A stretch of DNA of 9,269 bases from Deltaproteobacteria bacterium (GTDB lineage: Bacteria > Desulfobacterota > Syntrophobacteria > BM002), in the NCBI GenBank assembly GCA_017861095.1, contig JAGFXI010000071.1:1-9269 (forward strand). The letters run 5' to 3'. Shown in pieces: positions 7,513-9,269 of this stretch; position 1 is the first letter of the stretch, and each line of letters begins with the position of its first letter. Made by a program: the position numbers and the translations under genes. Below the pieces are notes generated by a model. The model did no database searches and had not been told where the DNA came from. It worked only from the letters and a program-made list of their open reading frames with translations.

Positions 7513-7555
7513 GTAATGCCGAGAACGCGCTCAGGCTTTCATCTTCTGGTTGTTC

Positions 7556-9269
7556 TCACTCGCTCACGTTGATCTTTTCGAGGGCGAGGTCAATCTCAGT
7601 GGGCGTCCGCCAGCGTTTCTTCGGATCTTTATGGAGGCATTTGAGCACCAGTTCGTCTACCTTGGCGGGGATGGTGGAGATGAAAACCCGGGGAGGCACC
7701 GGATATTTTTCGTTATGCTGTTGACAAAAGTCCTCGGGGGAGGGACCGGCGAAGGGGAGGTGCCCGGTGAGGGCCTGGTAGAAGACGACGCCGAAGGCGT
7801 AGATATCCACCGCCTGCTTCATCTTGTCCGGCATCTTCATCGGGGATCGATTGAACTGCTCTGGGGCCAGATAAGCAAGCTCTCCGGGGGAGCGTTCTCT
7901 ATAGTCAGGATTCCAGTTGAGCACCGTATCGAGAAGAAATGTGAGGCCTAAATCGGCAATCCTCGCTTTCGCGAGATCGTCCTTGATGTAGACCCGCCTC
8001 GGGTTCAAAGAGAGGTGGAAGGTCTTCCGCAATATGTCGTCCGTACCTCGGTGGGAGTGGGCGTACGCCAAGGCATTGAGCAGTGCCCGGGCCAGGCGGA
8101 CGGCAGCGCTCACCGGGAGGCTTCCCTTGTCGGTGAGCAGATCGGCAAGGGTGGTGTCGAAATCCTCGGTGATTAAGTAGTAGCGACCTTTGGATTCAGC
8201 CACATCGAGGATGCGCGCCAGGTTCCGGTTTTCCATGGTTACCTGCTCGTAAGACCAGCGACGGATGAACTCCTTCACCCTGTCCCGCCTTGCAATCTGG
8301 GGCAGGAGAGTCTTGGCGACGCGGATGACTCCCTGGGTAAGCTCCTTCACTCTGAACAATTCGACGACCTCGTCCTCACCCAACTTCGCCTCAATCGAGT
8401 ACTGGCGCCCCTCCGCCGATGGGGAGCCTATCACTCGCGAAACCAGGAGTCCGGTCTCGTGGACGGCGACCTTGTCGCGAATCGTCTGATCGTCTGGATC
8501 GATGGCGTGGGCGCGTCGGTAGCATTCTCGAGCCTGGTCGGGAATTCCCTGTTCTTCGTATGCTCTCCCGAGGATAGCGTAATATCTGAGGACTTCCGGG
8601 CCCTCTTTCCCCGATTCCACCCCGTGGAGGGCATCACCGAGGAGCTCGACGATACGGTCGTAGTGCCGCTGTTCCAGAAGAACCTCTCCCAGCTCGATCA
8701 AGGTGGGGAGCCTGTAAGGCGTATCTTCGAGAAGGATCTCGACATACTGGTTTACGGCATCTTCCACTCGGTCTGCCCGGAGGAGATTTCGAGCGAGCTT
8801 CAGCCTAATCTCCACCGTGGCCTCCTCGGTTTCGAGGAGCTGCCGATAGAGGTGGATAAGCTGAGTCCGAGACCACGAGTCCTGGGGGGAAACCTCCTGG
8901 ATTCTCTCGAGATAAGTGGCTGCCCGGGTCAGGGCATCCTCTGCGGTGAAGATTTGGGCGAGATCTTTCAGCGCCTCGAGATTCTCGGGGTCCTGCTGCA
9001 GGATCTCCTCGTAGATGCCGATGAGGCTTGGAGCTGGCCCTTCGAGCTGGCTGCGGAGCTGGCGCAGTTGCTGGATACCTTTGAGGAACTGCTTGTTTTT
9101 CACGTGAAGCTTCGCCACGTTGAGACCCTGGCGTAGGGTTTCCTCTCTCGTGTCTCTTGCCGGGCGCGGCGGTGGCTCAGGACGTGGAGGCGGTACGACC
9201 ACAGGAGGCTCGTCCGACTTGAGGCGCTCCTCTCTCGTCACTCTTACGGGGCGTGGCACCGGGGCCGGA
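7556..9269 (-). CDS. TPR-repeat protein with C-terminal pseudokinase domain, partial at the window edge
   Basis: The frame is open to the right edge, so the true start is probably outside; residue numbers here count from GTG 9259. Residues 1-45 are Pro/Arg-rich with an imperfect repeat (PRPVRVTREERL, PRPARDTREETL). Residues about 45-275 are helical TPR-like repeats (FLKGIQQLRQLRSQLEGP; LEALKDLAQIF; AREAYRRA-like AREC YRRAHAIDPDD). Residues about 288-563 have a Ser/Thr-kinase fold: RVAKTL with the beta-3 lysine at 316, ADLGL (Asp 436) in place of DFG, YLAPEQF and VDIYAFGVVFYQALTG. The glycine-rich loop reads LGEDEV, without its later glycines. The catalytic loop reads HLSLNPRRV (415-423), with Ser, Asn and Arg where HRDLKPxN has Asp, Lys and Asn. 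Phosphotransfer is therefore unlikely and a scaffold or allosteric role is inferred. No transmembrane segment lies in the visible part. It is convergent with the DUF4388 gene. Confidence 0.85.
   Translation of the reverse strand, partial: PAPVPRPVRVTREERLKSDEPPVVVPPPRPEPPPRPARDTREETLRQGLNVAKLHVKNKQFLKGIQQLRQLRSQLEGPAPSLIGIYEEILQQDPENLEALKDLAQIFTAEDALTRAATYLERIQEVSPQDSWSRTQLIHLYRQLLETEEATVEIRLKLARNLLRADRVEDAVNQYVEILLEDTPYRLPTLIELGEVLLEQRHYDRIVELLGDALHGVESGKEGPEVLRYYAILGRAYEEQGIPDQARECYRRAHAIDPDDQTIRDKVAVHETGLLVSRVIGSPSAEGRQYSIEAKLGEDEVVELFRVKELTQGVIRVAKTLLPQIARRDRVKEFIRRWSYEQVTMENRNLARILDVAESKGRYYLITEDFDTTLADLLTDKGSLPVSAAVRLARALLNALAYAHSHRGTDDILRKTFHLSLNPRRVYIKDDLAKARIADLGLTFLLDTVLNWNPDYRERSPGELAYLAPEQFNRSPMKMPDKMKQAVDIYAFGVVFYQALTGHLPFAGPSPEDFCQQHNEKYPVPPRVFISTIPAKVDELVLKCLHKDPKKRWRTPTEIDLALEKINVSE
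9141..9238 (-). repeat. Imperfect 87-base tandem repeat in the TPR-pseudokinase 5' region
   Basis: The 11-mer TCCTCTCTCGT (plus strand) occurs at 9141-9151 and 9228-9238, 87 bases apart, within longer similar flanks. In the protein this gives PRPVRVTREERL and PRPARDTREETL, 29 residues apart, joined by a proline-rich linker. The spacing is a whole number of codons. Further copies may lie beyond the window edge. Confidence 0.55.

Overview
The window looks like chromosomal DNA of a GC-rich (roughly 60% by eye) Gram-negative-type bacterium. It carries MutL with an intact endonuclease motif (the type found in bacteria without MutH), MiaA, MreB, a PATAN/DUF4388 protein and a large TPR-kinase. That mix is common in deltaproteobacterial, Nitrospirota and NC10/Methylomirabilota-like lineages. 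The lineage is a guess from gene content and style; no rRNA or tRNA is present to settle it.

Layout. Positions 1-210 hold no gene but contain several short, partly mutually exclusive hairpins. Three minus-strand genes follow, read from right to left in transcription order: a GAF-GAF-degenerate-GGDEF protein (1518-2948), mreB (512-1476) and a 63-residue four-cysteine protein (211-402). The mreB gene is broken by an internal deletion of about 64 bases that removes part of the nucleotide-binding region and shifts the frame. A promoter-like site at 3065-3093 could drive this cluster. The 299-base divergent intergenic region (2949-3247) separates it from the plus-strand run mutL (3248-5038), miaA (5099-6085) and a PATAN/DUF4388 regulator-like gene (6167-7405); the last has its own promoter-like site overlapping the end of miaA. 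After a 150-base convergent gap, a minus-strand TPR-pseudokinase gene (7556-9269) runs off the right edge.

How the genes relate. mutL and miaA are housekeeping genes (mismatch repair; tRNA A37 prenylation) that often sit together. The flanking genes are signalling or cell-shape genes. Two of them keep a signalling fold but have lost the catalytic signature: GGDEF reads EPGRF, and the kinase HRD loop reads HLS. MreB itself, as sequenced, cannot be made full length. No new multi-gene defence or mobile system is visible. The items most worth a second look are the mreB lesion, the pseudokinase with its N-terminal repeat, the small Cys protein and the hairpin cluster at the left edge.
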